DNA of 64,000 nt from Hirsutella rhossiliensis (GCF_020360975.1 NW_025408674.1:1922001-1986000), one strand, 5' to 3'. Numbered from the stretch's first letter, positions 12,901 to 26,560 are shown. A program made the numbers and translations. Notes: generated by a model from the letters alone, not told the origin.

Positions 12901-14990
12901 TAGAGCCCTATAGTCGTAATAGAACTATATCCCGCCCCTTAGTTTACGTATAAATAGGACCGGCGCTCTTACTTTAAAGCTACTTACTTAAATAAAACCC
13001 TTATTTAAGAGGTCCTTTAGCGTCTTTTTTTAGTACTAGCAGCTCCGCGTATAATATACTATATAGCGGTCCGAATAGTATAGGTAGTTCCTACCCTTTC
13101 TTATTAGTACGGAGTACGATCTTATAGTCTACCCTAGCTTATATAGGTTAAGCTTATCCGCTTCCTAGGACTTAAATAGTAGTAGGAGGTCGTAAAAGCG
13201 CTCCGGTATCTACTACTATAGCTTAGAGGGCGACTTTAGCTTCTTCGCTTAAAGGGCCTTATCGATATCCGCTAGGCTAACTACGTAGACCGCTATATTA
13301 GCCGCTACCTAGCCTTCCTCCCGCTCTAACTATCGCACGGTTCTTATAAAGATAGAGGTAAGGACTTCTTATACTAAGTATAAAGCTCGCACGCTTAGTC
13401 TTATACTTATAGAACTATCGTTATATCGGACCTACTATTATATAGGCTTAAACTATAGCTTCTTTTAGTATAGAACTAAGTATAACTCTATATATAATAA
13501 CTAAGGTTTCCTAAGGATTAAGGGAAACTCTAGTTAAGGGATTATATAAGCTACGATAAGCTTATAGTAACTATCGACCTTTATAGCTAGCTACGTAATA
13601 CCCCTAATTACTATACCCTTTATCGCGCTTAAGGCGCCCTTTACTTACCTTAGGGCGATCTTTTTTACTAGTACTTATATCTCTTATATAAGCGCCTTAT
13701 TAACTACGGCGTAGTACTAGTAGCCCTCGTCTATAAGGGCGGCGATAGGTAAGGAGTTATTAACTATAACCTATATTAAAGTAAGCTCCTTTTTTATATA
13801 AGCGGATAATTCCTCCTTCTCCTTTACTAGTACTAGTAATTAAGGCTCCGGAGCCTATCTTTACTTTAGAGCTACTCTTTTTCCTCTAGGCTTAAGGGAG
13901 CGGAGTCCTCTTTATCGTCTAAGGTAAGGAGCGGTTCTATCTTCGCTACTTAAACTACTATAAGCCGCTTAGCTAAAAGGAAGGGGCATTTTAATATAAA
14001 GTATATAGACGCGCCGTAACGTAAGTAGCGGCTATTAGCCTTCCTTTTCCCGATTTCCTCGCTCGTTACTTACTTTACCCGCTACTTAAAGAGCGGGATA
14101 GTATAAGGGATATTTAAAGACGACTTCCTACTACGTTTAGCTCGGTCTATATAAGTAGCCGATATTAAGGTATCTCCGTTAGTATCGATAGTCGGCTATT
14201 CCTCTTATAGAGGGGCGGTAATCCTATTACCGCTATATAGCATACGCTTATAAAGCTTCTAGAAACGCGGCGTCTACTTATAGCCTTATACTACCTTTAT
14301 TAACTAGCTTATATACTCGCCGTAGTTAGTAAGTATAATTATAGGGATAAGTAGCTCTTATAAGGCTAGCGTAATTAAGTTCTATAACTATATAAGCTTT
14401 ACGCTATCTTCTTATACCGTAGTTCCCGCTACTCGTAAGAGCGTCTCTTTAAAGTTAAGGAGGAATTCGCTAAAGGTCTCCCTATCCCTTTACTTAAGGG
14501 TCTATAGCCTATCCTACGCCTTCTCTTACTCTTATACGTTGCCGAATATATATATAAGGTGTTAGAAGAAGTCCTATAGGTCGCGTCTACCTCTAGGGCC
14601 GCCCTTATCTTAGAATCCGGAGATCCGCTATATCTAGGGCTCCGGCAGCGTATAAAGGAGCGAATACCACGCTATATTACGATAGCCGTTTAGGCCCTAT
14701 TTCTTATCTATTATAAACTTCGTCTATAGCTAGCTAAGGAAAAAGTAGAAGGACTTAGGCTTACCGTCCTAAGTCGGCTAAGGAAGCGGCTTCTATATTA
14801 GTAGTGCCGCCGCCGTAACCGGTATTACTAAGGTCGTAGGGGTTAACGCTAGTCTCGTAGACGGCTCCCTTAGTATAGCGAGAACCTCGTTCTTCTCGCT
14901 AGCCGTCGCGCTTTTAATCGCTTCTAGGATAGCTATAATACTTCCTATCCGCCTAAGGGATAGCGGGGTGCTCCCTTAGGGAAGTAGCAC
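9960..14990 (-). pseudogene. gag-pol relic of Gypsy-2 (gag, PR, RT, RNase H, integrase, chromodomain)
   Basis: On the minus strand, Gag lies at about 14990-13880, with a zinc knuckle CLRCGASIHFILKC (Cys/His partly as Tyr, about 14040-13980). Protease follows. RT lies at about 12990-12560 with clear motifs (APVLFIRKL, YDYRALN, DRYPLPLI, FTKLDI, then YIDN at 12613-12624 where YxDD is expected). RNase H and integrase follow down to about 10500. A chromodomain (EVLVKWRGYLDPTWEP-type) lies at about 10270-10140. Every stop seen is TAA or TAG at a Gln or Trp position. The chromodomain places it among chromoviruses, whose integrase reads histone marks when choosing targets. Confidence 0.88.
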
Positions 14991-15037
14991 CCTTTCTAGG
15001 GAGATATCTATTAGATCTATTAGTTAATAGCTTATAC

Positions 15038-15223
15038 TATTACGGAGTAGGTAGAGGTATATACGTAGGTACCGTCTATAGGATAATATTAATAAGCTAT
15101 ATAGAGCTCTTTTATACGCGGCTAGCCCGCCCCTATACTTATAGGATCCGGCCCTCCGTACGTAACTATACGGCTTAGGCCGCGGCCTAAGCCTATTACC
15201 TATAATAGTTAAAGACTCTTATA
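15038..15223 (-). repeat. 5' LTR of Gypsy-2 (186 bp)
   Basis: Same length as the LTR at 8273-8458 and alignable without gaps; the differences are mostly C/T and G/A. It begins TATTACGGAGTAGG and ends CTCTTATA on the plus strand, then GAAAA, the target duplication. Confidence 0.92.
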
Positions 15224-15228
15224 GAAAA

Positions 15229-18200
15229 TATAAGTTTCTAAAACTAATAGATTTAAAAGAAAGTAAAATTTTATAATAATTTAGCTACTAAATAAGATAA
15301 AAGGGATAACTATTTAAGTAAATTATTATAGGCTTTAAGGATATAAATAAAAGTAGTAACTAAACTAGTAAATATAATAAAATCGATTAATAAGACTTAT
15401 ATACTAGCTAATATAGCTATATAACTTAGTATCTAATATAAATAAAATAAAGGATATAATATAATGATCTAAAGAGTTATTACTACTTTAAGGAAAGACC
15501 TTAAATAAATTAATAAAGAGCTTAAGTTAAGAGAAACTAGCTCTTAAAAGAAAGAATAAAGCTTATAAGATAAAATAAAGAATATCCCTTAAAAATACCG
15601 GAAATATAATAAACTCTTTAAGGAAGAACTTAAGATAAGGTTACTTAAATATAGCTAATAAGACTATAAAATTTATCTTAAGGATAAAATAACGCTAATA
15701 TTTTATAAGATCTATAACTTAAATAAAAAGTAACTATAAACACTATATAACTACCTTAATAAGAATCTATAAAAGGGATATATATAAACGTTAATATTTA
15801 AAGTAAGCTACTTAATTATATTTATTTTAAAGAAAAATAGTAAGCTATAACTAGTTACTAACTATAGATACTTAAACGATATTATAATAAAGGACCGAAT
15901 ACTATTACTACCTATATTAAAACTATAAGATTAACTATATAATAAAAAATAGTTTATAGCCCTTAACCTTAAAGGCGCTTATAACTTAATATATATAAAA
16001 AAGGGATATAAATAGATAATAGCTTTTAAAATAAAATTTAAACTATTTAAATATCTAGTAATACTATTTAAACTTATAAATATACTAGCTACCTTTTAAC
16101 GGATAATTAATAGTATCCTATATAAATACTTAGATATCTTTATAGTACTATACCTAGATAATATCTTAATCTTCTTAAATACCTTAAAAGAATATAAGGA
16201 ATATATCTATAAGGTACCCCGCGTACTTTAGAATTTAAAGTTATTAGTTAAACCAAAGAAAAGTAAGTTCTATATATAGGAAGTAGATTTCCTTAAATAT
16301 ACGATTTTACTAAGAGAGATATAAATATAATAAGATAAGATTAACTTAGTTAAAGAATAGCTAACGCTAAAAAACGTTAAGGATATATAAAGTTTCCTAG
16401 GATTTATAAATTACTATTAATAATTTATTAAAGATTTTAGAAAGATAATAGTACTATTATATAACTTAATAAAAAAGGAAAAACAATTTATATAAGATAA
16501 TAAAGCTAACGAAGCTTTCGAATATATTAAAACTATAATTATATAAGAACTTATCTTAACTACCTTTAATCTAAAATAATAAATCGAACTTAAAACTAAT
16601 ATATTAAACTTTACTTTAAGAGTATAAATTAAATAAGAAAACTATAAAGAAAGACTATAACTAATTATATTTTATTTAAAGAAGCTATATAGTATAGAAC
16701 TTAATTACCCTATTTATAATAAAGAGTTCCTTATAATTATTTAAGCTTTTAAGGAATTTCTATACTACCTTCTTAAAAGTAAGTATAAAGTTAAGGTTTA
16801 TATAGATTATAAAAATATCGTATACTTTATAATAATATAATAGTTAAACGGATAATAGATTTAATAGGCTAAATACTCATTAGAATTCGACTATAAAATA
16901 ATCTATAAAAAAGGAATAGAAAATAGTAAAGCTAATACCTTTAGTTAATAAAGTAACTATAATATAAGGGCACCTATAGCGAAATAATAGCTCTTAGAAA
17001 TTAACGAAAATAGGAACTATTAGTAATAATAGCTAAATATAATATTTAAAGTATAACCTAATAACTTAATATACTAAAAGATATTAAAATAAATAAAAGA
17101 ATATAAAGTATTAAACGGATATAATATAGGATATTTAAAAGTTCTAATATATAAAAATAAAATCTAAGTACTACTAAAATTATAAGATAAAGTTATATAA
17201 GATATATATAAATATTTAATATATAGATACTAAGGAATCTAAAAAATAATAAAACGGATTAAGCAATAATATAACTTTTTATAGCTTAAAGAAATAGTAT
17301 AATAAGTTATTAAAAAATATAAACTTTATATATAAAGTAAAGCTAAACGATATAAGCTATATAAAGAATTATAACTACTACTAGTACTAAAGAAACTATA
17401 GGATTTAATAGCTTTTAACTATATTATAAAGCTATTACTATTAAAAGAACCTATAATTAATATTAAGTATAATAGTATATTTATTATTACTAATAAACTA
17501 ACGAAATATAAATACTTCTTACTATATAATAAAGTAAGTAATATAAAAGAGCTAGTATATATTTTCCTATAAATAATTATTAGTAATTATAAAGTATTAA
17601 ATAAGATTATCTTTAATAAAAGAAGTATATTTATAGCTAAGTTTTAGTAAGCTTTTATAGTATAATTAAGGACGAAATATAAGCTTAGTATAGCTTATTA
17701 CCTATAAATAGATAGATAAATAAAACGACTTAACTAAATACTTAAATAATATTTATAATACTATATTAGTTATAAATAAAATAATTAAGTTAAATAGCTA
17801 CTAATAGTATAACTAGCTTATAATAACTTAGTTATAGAAATAACTAAACTCTTACTAGTATATACTAATTATAGATATAACCTAGAAGTATTTAAGGTTA
17901 CTTAATAAGGACTATAAGTAGAATAAGTAATACTATAAGTAGATTAGCTATAAAATTATATAAAGAAATATAATAAGAACTTTAATTTATTAGAGAATAA
18001 ATATCTACTTACTATAATTAAAAAGGTTATAGGGACTAATCTTTTAAGAGGGAGATATAGTCTACCTTATATAATAAAACATTAAAATAAAATAACTAAG
18101 TAATAAATTAGATTTTAAGAAACTTAGACTATTTAAGGTTAAGAAAACTATTTTAAAAGTTAACTATAAACTTTCGCTACTAATAATAATATAGATATAC

Positions 18201-18440
18201 CTAATATTTTATATCTTATTATTAAAACTAGTACTATAAAACGCTATACTATAAGATAAAATTAAAATTAATAATAACTAAGAATATAAAGCTAAAGAAA
18301 TACTAGATATAAGAAAATAAGGTTAGTAATAAAAATACCTTATTAAGTAAAAAGGATATAAACTAAAGGAAAATACCTAGGAACTACTTAAGTACTTAAC
18401 CTACTATAGTTCTTTACTTTAATAGTTTTATTAGCAAAAT
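15229..18440 (+). pseudogene. RT, RNase H, integrase and chromodomain relic of Gypsy-1 copy B
   Basis: This is the second half of copy B's pol, resuming right after the Gypsy-2 target duplication. The RT box reads YLDN at 16151-16162 (second catalytic Asp lost). RNase H follows to about 16950 and integrase to about 18050. A chromodomain (YLIKQKGYKLKENTQELLK, Trp as stop/Gln codons) lies at about 18300-18415. Beyond about 18440 the sequence no longer matches copies C or D, although all three match up to that point. Confidence 0.85.
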
Positions 18441-18753
18441 CTACCCTAGGTATTATAAAATCGCTTAATAAACTAATAGTATTCTAATTAATTATATTAA
18501 ATCTACTTATAGACTAAACGTCGACTACTACTTTAGATTCTTGGCGCTTAGCCTTATTAAGGTTATTTAAGGAATAAAGGCCTTAATAGACTATCTCGGT
18601 ACCCTTTATCTTTAGCTAGCGCTTTTAATAGCGAAGCTACGCTAAATAAGCTAAGGCTTCGTTTAGGTTAGCTTAAGCTTTTAATATTCGCTCCTTAGTA
18701 ATTTCTTCTTCTTTATTTAATCGATTAGACTTTAGATTTATTTAAGATACTAG
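18441..18753 (-). pseudogene. antisense frame of Gypsy-1 copy B, 3' part
   Basis: On the minus strand a frame with only TAA/TAG stops reads a coiled-coil-like segment (NKEEEITKERILKAQANL) and ends ANKTIKVKNYSR next to the end of pol. Copies C and D have the same position and a matching C-terminal end (SSKIIKVKSYSR in C, TNRTIKIKK in D) but different bodies. Its 5' part lies across Gypsy-3 at 27059-27400. Function unknown; a real coding role is an inference from the repeated position, the shared end and the TATA box. Confidence 0.42.
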
Positions 18754-18758
18754 GAAAT

Positions 18759-19504
18759 TATAAGAGCGCTACTAAGAGGTATAGGCTAATAAAGTACTTA
18801 TAACGACCGGTGTTATTCCTAAGGGATAAACCTATCGAGGGGTTTATATTAGCAGATATAATAGGGCGTGGTCTAAGCAATAATAAGTATATTACGTTAG
18901 TAATAAGTTAGAGGTTATAAACCGTAGACTATAACTAGGTAATTAAGTAATCGGAATTAGAGATAAGATTATAATAGAGATCGTAATAATTATAATATTA
19001 AAAGCTATCGAGCTATCTATCTAAAGGAGTATTCCGTTCCTTCCTTATATATCTCGAGAGCTTCCCTAGATCGCCGAGAGCGCTAGGTAATCCCGTCGTC
19101 TAGGAGCGCTAGAGCGCTAGAGCGATCCTACGATCCTAGCTATAGAGCGTTAGAGCGCTAGAGTAACCCGTCGCTCTAAACTTAATTAGCCCGTCGGTCC
19201 GTCTAATATTCCTTGCTTCCTATATTACGTAACCTCGTAATATATATTAGTCCCCGCGGTCCGCTAGACCGTGGTCGTAATAGTACTTAGGTATATAGTA
19301 CTAATATATCGGTAGGGTATTAGTAGGGAATCGTGCCTACCCTACTTATATATTATAGACCTCTCGCTACTCCGACTAAAGAGGAAAAATCCCTCTTCTT
19401 ATAAGCTTTAGTCTTATAATAAGGAGAATATAATATATATAGCGTAGTACCTCTAGCTATCTTTACTACCTAACTAATCGTACCGTAATACGTATTCCCT
19501 TATA
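18759..19504 (+). repeat. 5' LTR of Gypsy-3, interrupted by a solo Gypsy-1 LTR
   Basis: Removing the 484-bp solo LTR and one 5-bp duplication leaves 257 bp, exactly the length of the 3' LTR at 26797-27053. The LTR restarts at 19283 with GTACTTAGG. Confidence 0.92.
18799..19282 (-). mobile_element. solo LTR of the Gypsy-1 family (484 bp, U3 type III)
   Basis: It has Gypsy-1 termini (TATAACGACCGG at the left, GTGGTCGTAATA at the right on the plus strand) and a perfect duplication GTACT (18794-18798 and 19283-19287). The 3' LTR of Gypsy-3 holds the empty site, AAAGTACTTAGG near 26830. There is no internal sequence, so it arose by recombination between the two LTRs of a full element. Its U3 part, with many AGAGCGCTAG-like repeats, differs from those of copies A/B, C and D. 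Confidence 0.93.
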
Positions 19505-19689
19505 ATTTCTAAAGCTTCCTTTTTAGTTACTTAGTAGAGATAGCTACTTAAAGAAGACTATATAACGCTCCTATAGTATAACGTAGTAGTTAACTAGTTA
19601 AGGCCTCTTTATTACGTATATTAAGTATCTACTTAAGAGATAAAGAACTAAAAGATATATCCTTAGAATAGACCCCTATTACGGACGAT

Positions 19690-22600
19690 ATTCTAACTAT
19701 ATCGAAGATATCGCTACCTATAGGCGTAAGACCGTTAACTTATAAAGAAAAGCTTATAGCCCTATAAGCGCGTATTAAGGAGCTAGAGGAGACGAAACGC
19801 CTATAAGACTACGTTATATAATTAGAGGAGGAAATTACTAAACGTGCCGGCGCTATTACTATCCGTTTAGGAAAGCGTCGATAGTCCTACTCCCCTAAAT
19901 CGGATAGTAGTCGCAGTAGCGAGGTTAAGATTAAAAATATCGCTTAATTATCTTAACCTATTAATATATAGAAACATCTAGACTAAACTTATGATCTAGA
20001 GGACGCCTTTAGGGCAGCGCCTAGACGCTTTCGTCGCAATAAAATAAAGATCCTCTACGCGGTAGATTATATATATAGCGACTATAAAGTAAGATAGCGC
20101 TAATACCTTAAAGAATAAACGCCGATTAACTAAACTAAATATAGTATAGATTAAGTATACTTTAAAGAATAGATACTTATCTTAATTAAGGATACTATAA
20201 ATAAGGAGATACTATTAGTAACGTAATTAAAGGAGGCTCGCTGATAAGAAGGCTAGTCCCCCTTAGAGTTTAGCTTATACCTTAACTCCTTAGAGAGGTA
20301 TTTCGAACGCTTATTAAAAAAGGCGTATGCTCTTACGTTTTTCGCTAAGCTAGAGCTATAACTTCGAGACTAAATTAACCTTTATTTAATACCTATTTAT
20401 ACCTACTAATAGGAAGAGCTTATATAAGTTACTTAACGATATTAAGATACTACTACTAATAAGAGGCGACGTATTAATACTACTTTTACCCTTAAAGGAA
20501 CCGGGAATAAAAGTAGTACTATACCTTAAGGCGGTATATATAGGGGAAGGAATTAAAGAGGTCGATAAGCTAAGCTAAATTATTAAGGAAATACTACCGA
20601 TCCGACTAATAACTAGTAAGCTAGCGATATACCTACTAAGGGCTAAACTAAAGGACGTTATTAAGGAAGAGGATCTTTTACTTAATTAGGAATTATATAT
20701 TTCTAATATAATAAGCCGGGATACCTATTTATAAAATATACTAATTCTCTAAAAGTAAAAACCCTAGTAAAGACTCTTAGACTTAATACCGTAAAATAAG
20801 GAAAAGGTAAGATATTAAGGTAAACGCCTCTCCTTTAATAAACTTAATACCTATAAGATAGTTACTTATAACTCTTATAATAATATTAAGGCGAAACCCT
20901 ACTAAAGTCCCTATATACCTAGATACTTATAGTACTATTAACCTTATAAACGTATACTTTACCTAATAGTAGGGATTGCTATAAGTAGCGCTATTATACC
21001 TTAAGTTATTAGGGCTTAATAATAGTAAGGTAAGGGAGTATAAAGTATAGTTAGTGCCGCTTTAAATAATAGATATAAGGGGCACCGAAAAGATAATTAC
21101 TTATTTCTATATCGGTACCGATAAGTTAACGCTAAACAATTAAGTACTAATCCTTTTATTAGTTACTACCTTAAAGGATAAACGTATTTATATTATCCTA
21201 TAAAAACGATAGTAGTAGTTTAAGTATTAACTAGGTAGCGAAACCCTATAAAATCCCTATAGATTCCTTTAAGAATATAGGAATAAGGTAAGGGTATATA
21301 TAATAACGCTTAATCCTAAGCTAATCCCGCTATTAGATAAAGATAAGGATAAAGGGATTTTATAGGAAGAATAGGCCGAAATCCTACTAACTCTTTACTA
21401 GTTTAAAGATACCTTCTTAGCTAATAAATCTAATTTATTACTAGCTAAAAAGAGAATAGATTACTTAATTAATTTAATCTTTAATATAGAACCTCTTTAT
21501 AGACCGATTTACCTTTTATTATAAAGGGAACTCTAAGTATTACGCGACTAGATCTAAGACGCGATAAAAAGGAAAATAATCTAGGAGTTAAAGAGCCTAG
21601 CTAAGGCGCCTATCCTTTTCGTTCTAAAAAAGGATAGTACCTTATAGCTATATATAGACTACTAAGGACTTAACTAGGTTATATAAAAGAATCGGTACCT
21701 TTTACCCTTTATTTTAGAGATTATTAACCGCTATTAAGGAGCTAAGTACTTTTCTAAGATTAATATATAGAATATATATTAATATATTCGAATTTAAGAA
21801 GGAGATAAATAAAAGACCGCTTTCTAAACGTATTATAGATATTTCGAATACCTAGTAATGCCCTTTAGACTTACTAACGTACTAGCTACGTTTTAAAGCT
21901 ATATCTATTAAGCGCTTAAAGGGCTTATAGATATAATCTATATAGTCTACCTTAATAATATCCTTATATACTCTAAAATAAGAAAAGAATATACTAAATA
22001 CTTAGGATAAGTAATAAAAAGGCTAAGGGCTATAGAGCTTTATATAAAACTATTAAAGTATATCTTCTATTAATAGTTAATTAAGTTCCTTAGGTTTATA
22101 TTATCTATTAATAGGGTATCGATAGACCTTTAATAGGTAGAGGTAATAGCTTAATAGCCTAAACCTATAACCTACTATAATATTTAGGTTTTCCTTAGGT
22201 TTTATAATTTTTACTAACGATTTATATATAGGTACTTAGGAGTTATAATGCCCTTAACTATATTACTAAAAGGGAGTAAGAATAAGAAGAAGCTAGGGAG
22301 TATAGAGCTAAACCTTATTAAAAGGGCAGCGTTTTAAGCTCTTAAGGATACTTTTTAAGGAGCCTTACTCCTTTAATATTACGATCTAAAAAGACATATT
22401 TATATTAAAATAGATATATCGTAATTCGCGATAGTAAGGATTATCTCTTAACCTAATAACGAAGGGCGTTATTATCCGATTATATTTTAGTTAAGGAAGT
22501 TTACTAAAGCTAAACTTAATTATAGTATTCTAAACTAAGAACTCTTTGCTATTATTAAGCTATTTAAATACTAGCGATATTACGTTAAAGGGGTAGCGTA

Positions 22601-24880
22601 TAAAGTAAAGGTATTATTAGACTACTATAACCTCTAAACGTTTATATACTAGACCTCCTTAAATAAAAGGTAAGTAAGATAGTATATATATTTAGTACTA
22701 TTTAAATTTATAATTAAGTATTATATAGGTAAATCTAACTTAGTAAACGCGCTATTAAGAATGCCTAAATATAAGGGTAAGAAGCCCTTATTTATAGAAC
22801 TATTACTAGAGCTATAAGCGAAACTAGCTACTATTAATACTATATCTATATAAAAAAATAATAAGGTGTTTTTATAGGTAAGGAGATACTTAACCTTAAG
22901 TTAATAAAAGTATAGTAAAGTGCCTTTATATAAGGAAAATATATAAGCTTATTTATAGCGAAACTATAATAATTTAAGCGCGAGACCTAAATAATTAGCC
23001 GATTAGGCTAAAGAGAGAGCTAGTTATAAATAGTTACTCTTAAGGAAGACCGCTAAAGAAGCGGCCTATTATATAAAGGTTTATATAGTAGAAGTTCTAA
23101 AACTATTACTAGAGTTACTAAAACGCACTTAGTCGGTTAATATAGCGATTAGTAGGCTAAAGGAAACTAAAGACTTCTTAAAAGGGAAGGGTTTCTAGTT
23201 AGTACGCCTAGATAGACTACTACTATAAAAGGGTCGTATTATAGTACCTCTAAAGGTAGCTTTATAGTAAGAGCTAATATAGCTCTTCTATAACGATCTA
23301 TTAGTAAGATACTTTAGCTCCTAATATACTAGCGAACTATTAGTAAGGAACTTTTACTAAGATAAAATAATAAAAAACGTAAATAAATATATTTAGTTAT
23401 ACTTAGTATATTAAGGTATAGTATCTAAGAGGCATTGCCTTTATAGTACTATATAATCGTTACTATATCCTATATAACTATAGGAAGAATTATTAATAGA
23501 CTTTACTATAGGTCTACTTAAAGTATAGTATAATAGATAAGACGTTAATACGATCTTAGTAATTATAGACCGATATACTAAGTATTGCCTCTTCTTTCCT
23601 ATCTCTAAGATAATAATAGCCCTAGAGCTAGTAGAATTATTCTATTACTAAGTTAAATTAGTATATAGACCTCTAAAAGGCATTATCTTAGATAGAGGGT
23701 CCCTATTTATAAGTAAGTTTTAGTTAGATCTCTATTTTATCTTATAAGTAAAATATAGGCTATCGATAGTATTTTACCTATAAACTAATAGGTAAATAAA
23801 ACAAATAAACTAAGCTATATAGTACTACTTAAGATACTTTACTAACTTAAAATAAACTAACTAAGCGTTACTCCTATATATTACTTAATTTATATATAAT
23901 AATATAAAGAACGCGATAACTAGGTTATTACCTAATAAAGCGTTAATAGGTTATTAACTAAACTTCTATATTAATACTAAGGACGATATTATTTAGAGGG
24001 GGGTACCTAAAGTAAAAGTAAGAGTTACTAGGCTATAAGAGCTATAAAAGAGGCTTAAGGAATACTAGGAAAAGGCTATTAAATCGTAAGCGAAATACTA
24101 CGATTTAAGGCACTAACCGCTTATACTAAAAGTAAGAGACCTTATAGTATTATTAATAAAGAACTTATACCTTAAGGATAAAAAAGAAAACTCTTACCTA
24201 AGTATATTAGACCGTTTTAGGTCTTATAAGCTATTAGAAAGTAAGTATATTATCTTATACTCCCTAAGAAGTACTTAAGCCTTTATAACGTTTTCTATAT
24301 TAGTTTCTTAGAGCCTTAAAAAGAGCGTAAAGGCACTTATAAAGATAGCGAAACCCTATTAATACTAAACTTAAAGGATAATAAAGGCGAATAGGAAGTC
24401 TAAGAGATTAAAGACTAAAAGAGATCTAAGGGCAATACCTTTTTCCTTATTAAATAGAAAGGATAGCTAGCTAAGTATAACTAATAGGTCGATACTAAAG
24501 ATATAGTAAATAGCTAAGACCTTATTAAAGAATATACTGCTCGCCTAACTAGGAAAAAGAGGCGTAAGACTAAGTAAGGTAGGGAAACCTACTAGTATAA
24601 GGAGATACTATTAAATCGGTAACGAATCCCTATTAAATCGCTACTAACTCGTTAACGTATTAGTACGCCCGAACGTCCTATAACTATATATAAAATAGTA
24701 AAATAAGAGAATAAGGAAAACTATTTATACTACCTATTAAATATTATTAAGGAAAATAAAACTAAACTATAACTCTATTAAGGCCTTAATAATAAAGGAG
24801 AGAAGGATAGTTATAGCTAAATAAAAGAAAGATAAGACCTATTTATTACTTTCGACTACCCCTCTTCTTTACTAACGTAG
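19690..24880 (+). pseudogene. gag-pol relic of Gypsy-3
   Basis: Gag lies at about 19690-20860, beginning with a charged coiled-coil-like run (ALQARIKELEETKRLQ-type). Pol follows: RT at about 21380-22120 (KSPAKAPILFVLKK-type segment, YRGLNQVTQKNRYPLPLI, FSKINIQNAY), with the catalytic box reading YLNN at 21948-21959, both Asp lost. RNase H lies at about 22240-22740 and integrase at about 23100-24000 (IIDRYTKY, ILDRGSLFISKF). The frame runs to about 24880, ending DYPSSLLT, where it meets the antisense frame tail to tail. Stops are TAA/TAG at Gln positions. Confidence 0.85.
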
Positions 24881-26406
24881 CGGGAATTAACTAAGGCGCC
24901 CCCTCCGCTATACTAAATACCTCCGGAAATACTAGAACTACCCTATCCTCCGCTACTTCCTTATCCTCTACGTTAAGACCTATCTCTATTAGTATAGCAC
25001 TTACCTTAGCCTTAGTAAATAGTAAGGCGTATTACTATAAAGTATAGCTTATATTACTATCGATAAGGCAGAGTTTTAACTAGGATTCCTAGGCCTAGTA
25101 CTCCGGGCTTATATAGGCGATATCGAATAAGGGCGCGGGGTTAAGGCGAATAATAAGCTCGCGGCGCTTATTAATTAGCGTATAGTAGTTAGCACGCTCG
25201 ACCTAGTATATCGTTAGGCGGTCGCTAATAAAAAGGTTAGATAAAACTTACGATAGTAGACTTCTATATACCTATAGTCCTAAAGGACTTACGATAGGCC
25301 GTCTTAGTAGCGTTAAAAGCCTTAGCTAAATACTATACTATAATAGCGAGATAGCGCCGATTAGCCTCCTTAAAAATAAGTATACTTATATCTAAGCTAT
25401 CGTCCTCGGTATCCTTATTACCGGTCTTTAGCTTATTAAGCTTATATAAGTGCTTAATAATAGCGACTATATCGGCCTAGTTATTAGATATAAGAATAGC
25501 GGCCTTAAGAAGGATTAGCTTATTAATCGTAATATTTAAAGTTAAAGGGAAACTTACTTAGTTATAGGTCGCGGTATATCTATAGTACTACTTATAGTAC
25601 GTTAAGGAAACCCTTAAGAAAATATAGCTAATTAAGAGCACCTTAATAAGCTTAGGCTCGGCTATATTATACTCCTTAACGACCGTCCTAAAATAATATA
25701 TATACTAGAGCTTATAAGGGATAACCCTATAGGCCTTAACTAAGCGGGCTTTAGCCTTAGATTAGGTATACTTCTTTATAAGAGCGCGACCGCTTTATAC
25801 CGCCGCTTAGGTACCCTTATCTCTAGCGCCGCTATTCTTAGGTTCGTTAGTAAGAAGAGTTAGATCGCGGCTATCTTTATTATTACCGTTATTATTATCT
25901 TAGCCCTCGTTTAGCTAGGTATCGGGATAGTCTTAGCCCTCGTTTAGCTAGGCCTCGTTATTAATATTGGCCTACTTATTCTAAGGAGCGGCCTAAGCGA
26001 CGATCTCTTATTAGCTAAAGCCGCCCTATCGAGATAGAGTAGCTAGGTTATTAGCACTTACCTAGGAGCGCTTAGGCACGATCTCCTCGCTAGTATTAGT
26101 ATCGCTAATAAGGGTAATAGACTTATAAGTTTCCTAGCCTATAAAGGTAGGCTTATTAATAGCCGGAGCTAAGGTATTTAGTAGGGTAATAGGGGCACGA
26201 CCCTCGCTAACGTTAGGTCTTAGACTAGAAGTCTCCTAGGACTAAGATTCCCCTATACCTTTCTTAGCTTTCTTTGCTAAGGGGGAACTAACGTCGCTTT
26301 AAGACTTTTAGGCCGATCGCTTACGCTTTAAGGGCAAACCTACCGCTACCTACTCCTATATATAGCATAGGAAATTAGCGTTATAGTTCTTTATTTTCTT
26401 TAGTAT
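24853..26406 (-). pseudogene. antisense accessory frame of Gypsy-3 (about 517 codons, unknown function)
   Basis: The minus-strand frame probably started at 26406 (ATG now ATA; ML KKIKN...). An N-terminal basic region with two nuclear-localisation-like patches follows (PLKRKRSAQKS and AKKAKK), then an acidic, Asn-rich region with a short repeat (QLNEGQD twice), then a long middle part (VVKEYNIAEPKLIKVLLI). The C-terminus is Gly/Ser-rich (GGQGSSSISGG). All in-frame stops are TAA/TAG, and the frame holds for about 1.5 kb. The C-terminus meets or slightly overlaps the pol end. I recognise no family. The basic patches would fit a nuclear protein, which is inference only. Confidence 0.52.
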
Positions 26407-26560
26407 AAAAGGTATTATCGTTAATAAATCGTTAATAAAAAGTAATATAAAAAGGTATAAGGGATTAATAAAAAAAGGTATAAATCTCTATAGTAATTAT
26501 AGGCGGAAGAGTTAAAGAAGAAAATAAAATAAAAAAAGTAGGAAATATATATATACGCTC

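Larger units (their letters stand above)
8273..15223 (-). mobile_element. Gypsy-2, full-length Ty3/gypsy chromovirus (6951 bp)
   Basis: Two 186-bp LTRs (8273-8458 and 15038-15223) bound it, with perfect 5-bp duplications GAAAA at 8268-8272 and 15224-15228. The minus strand carries gag, protease, RT, RNase H, integrase and a chromodomain. The plus strand carries an extra decayed frame near the 3' end (8928-9901). It sits inside copy B, between its protease and RT. It is GC-rich in places (9.0-9.8 kb) yet almost free of CpA and TpG, so its damage is RIP without strong AT enrichment. Confidence 0.92.
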
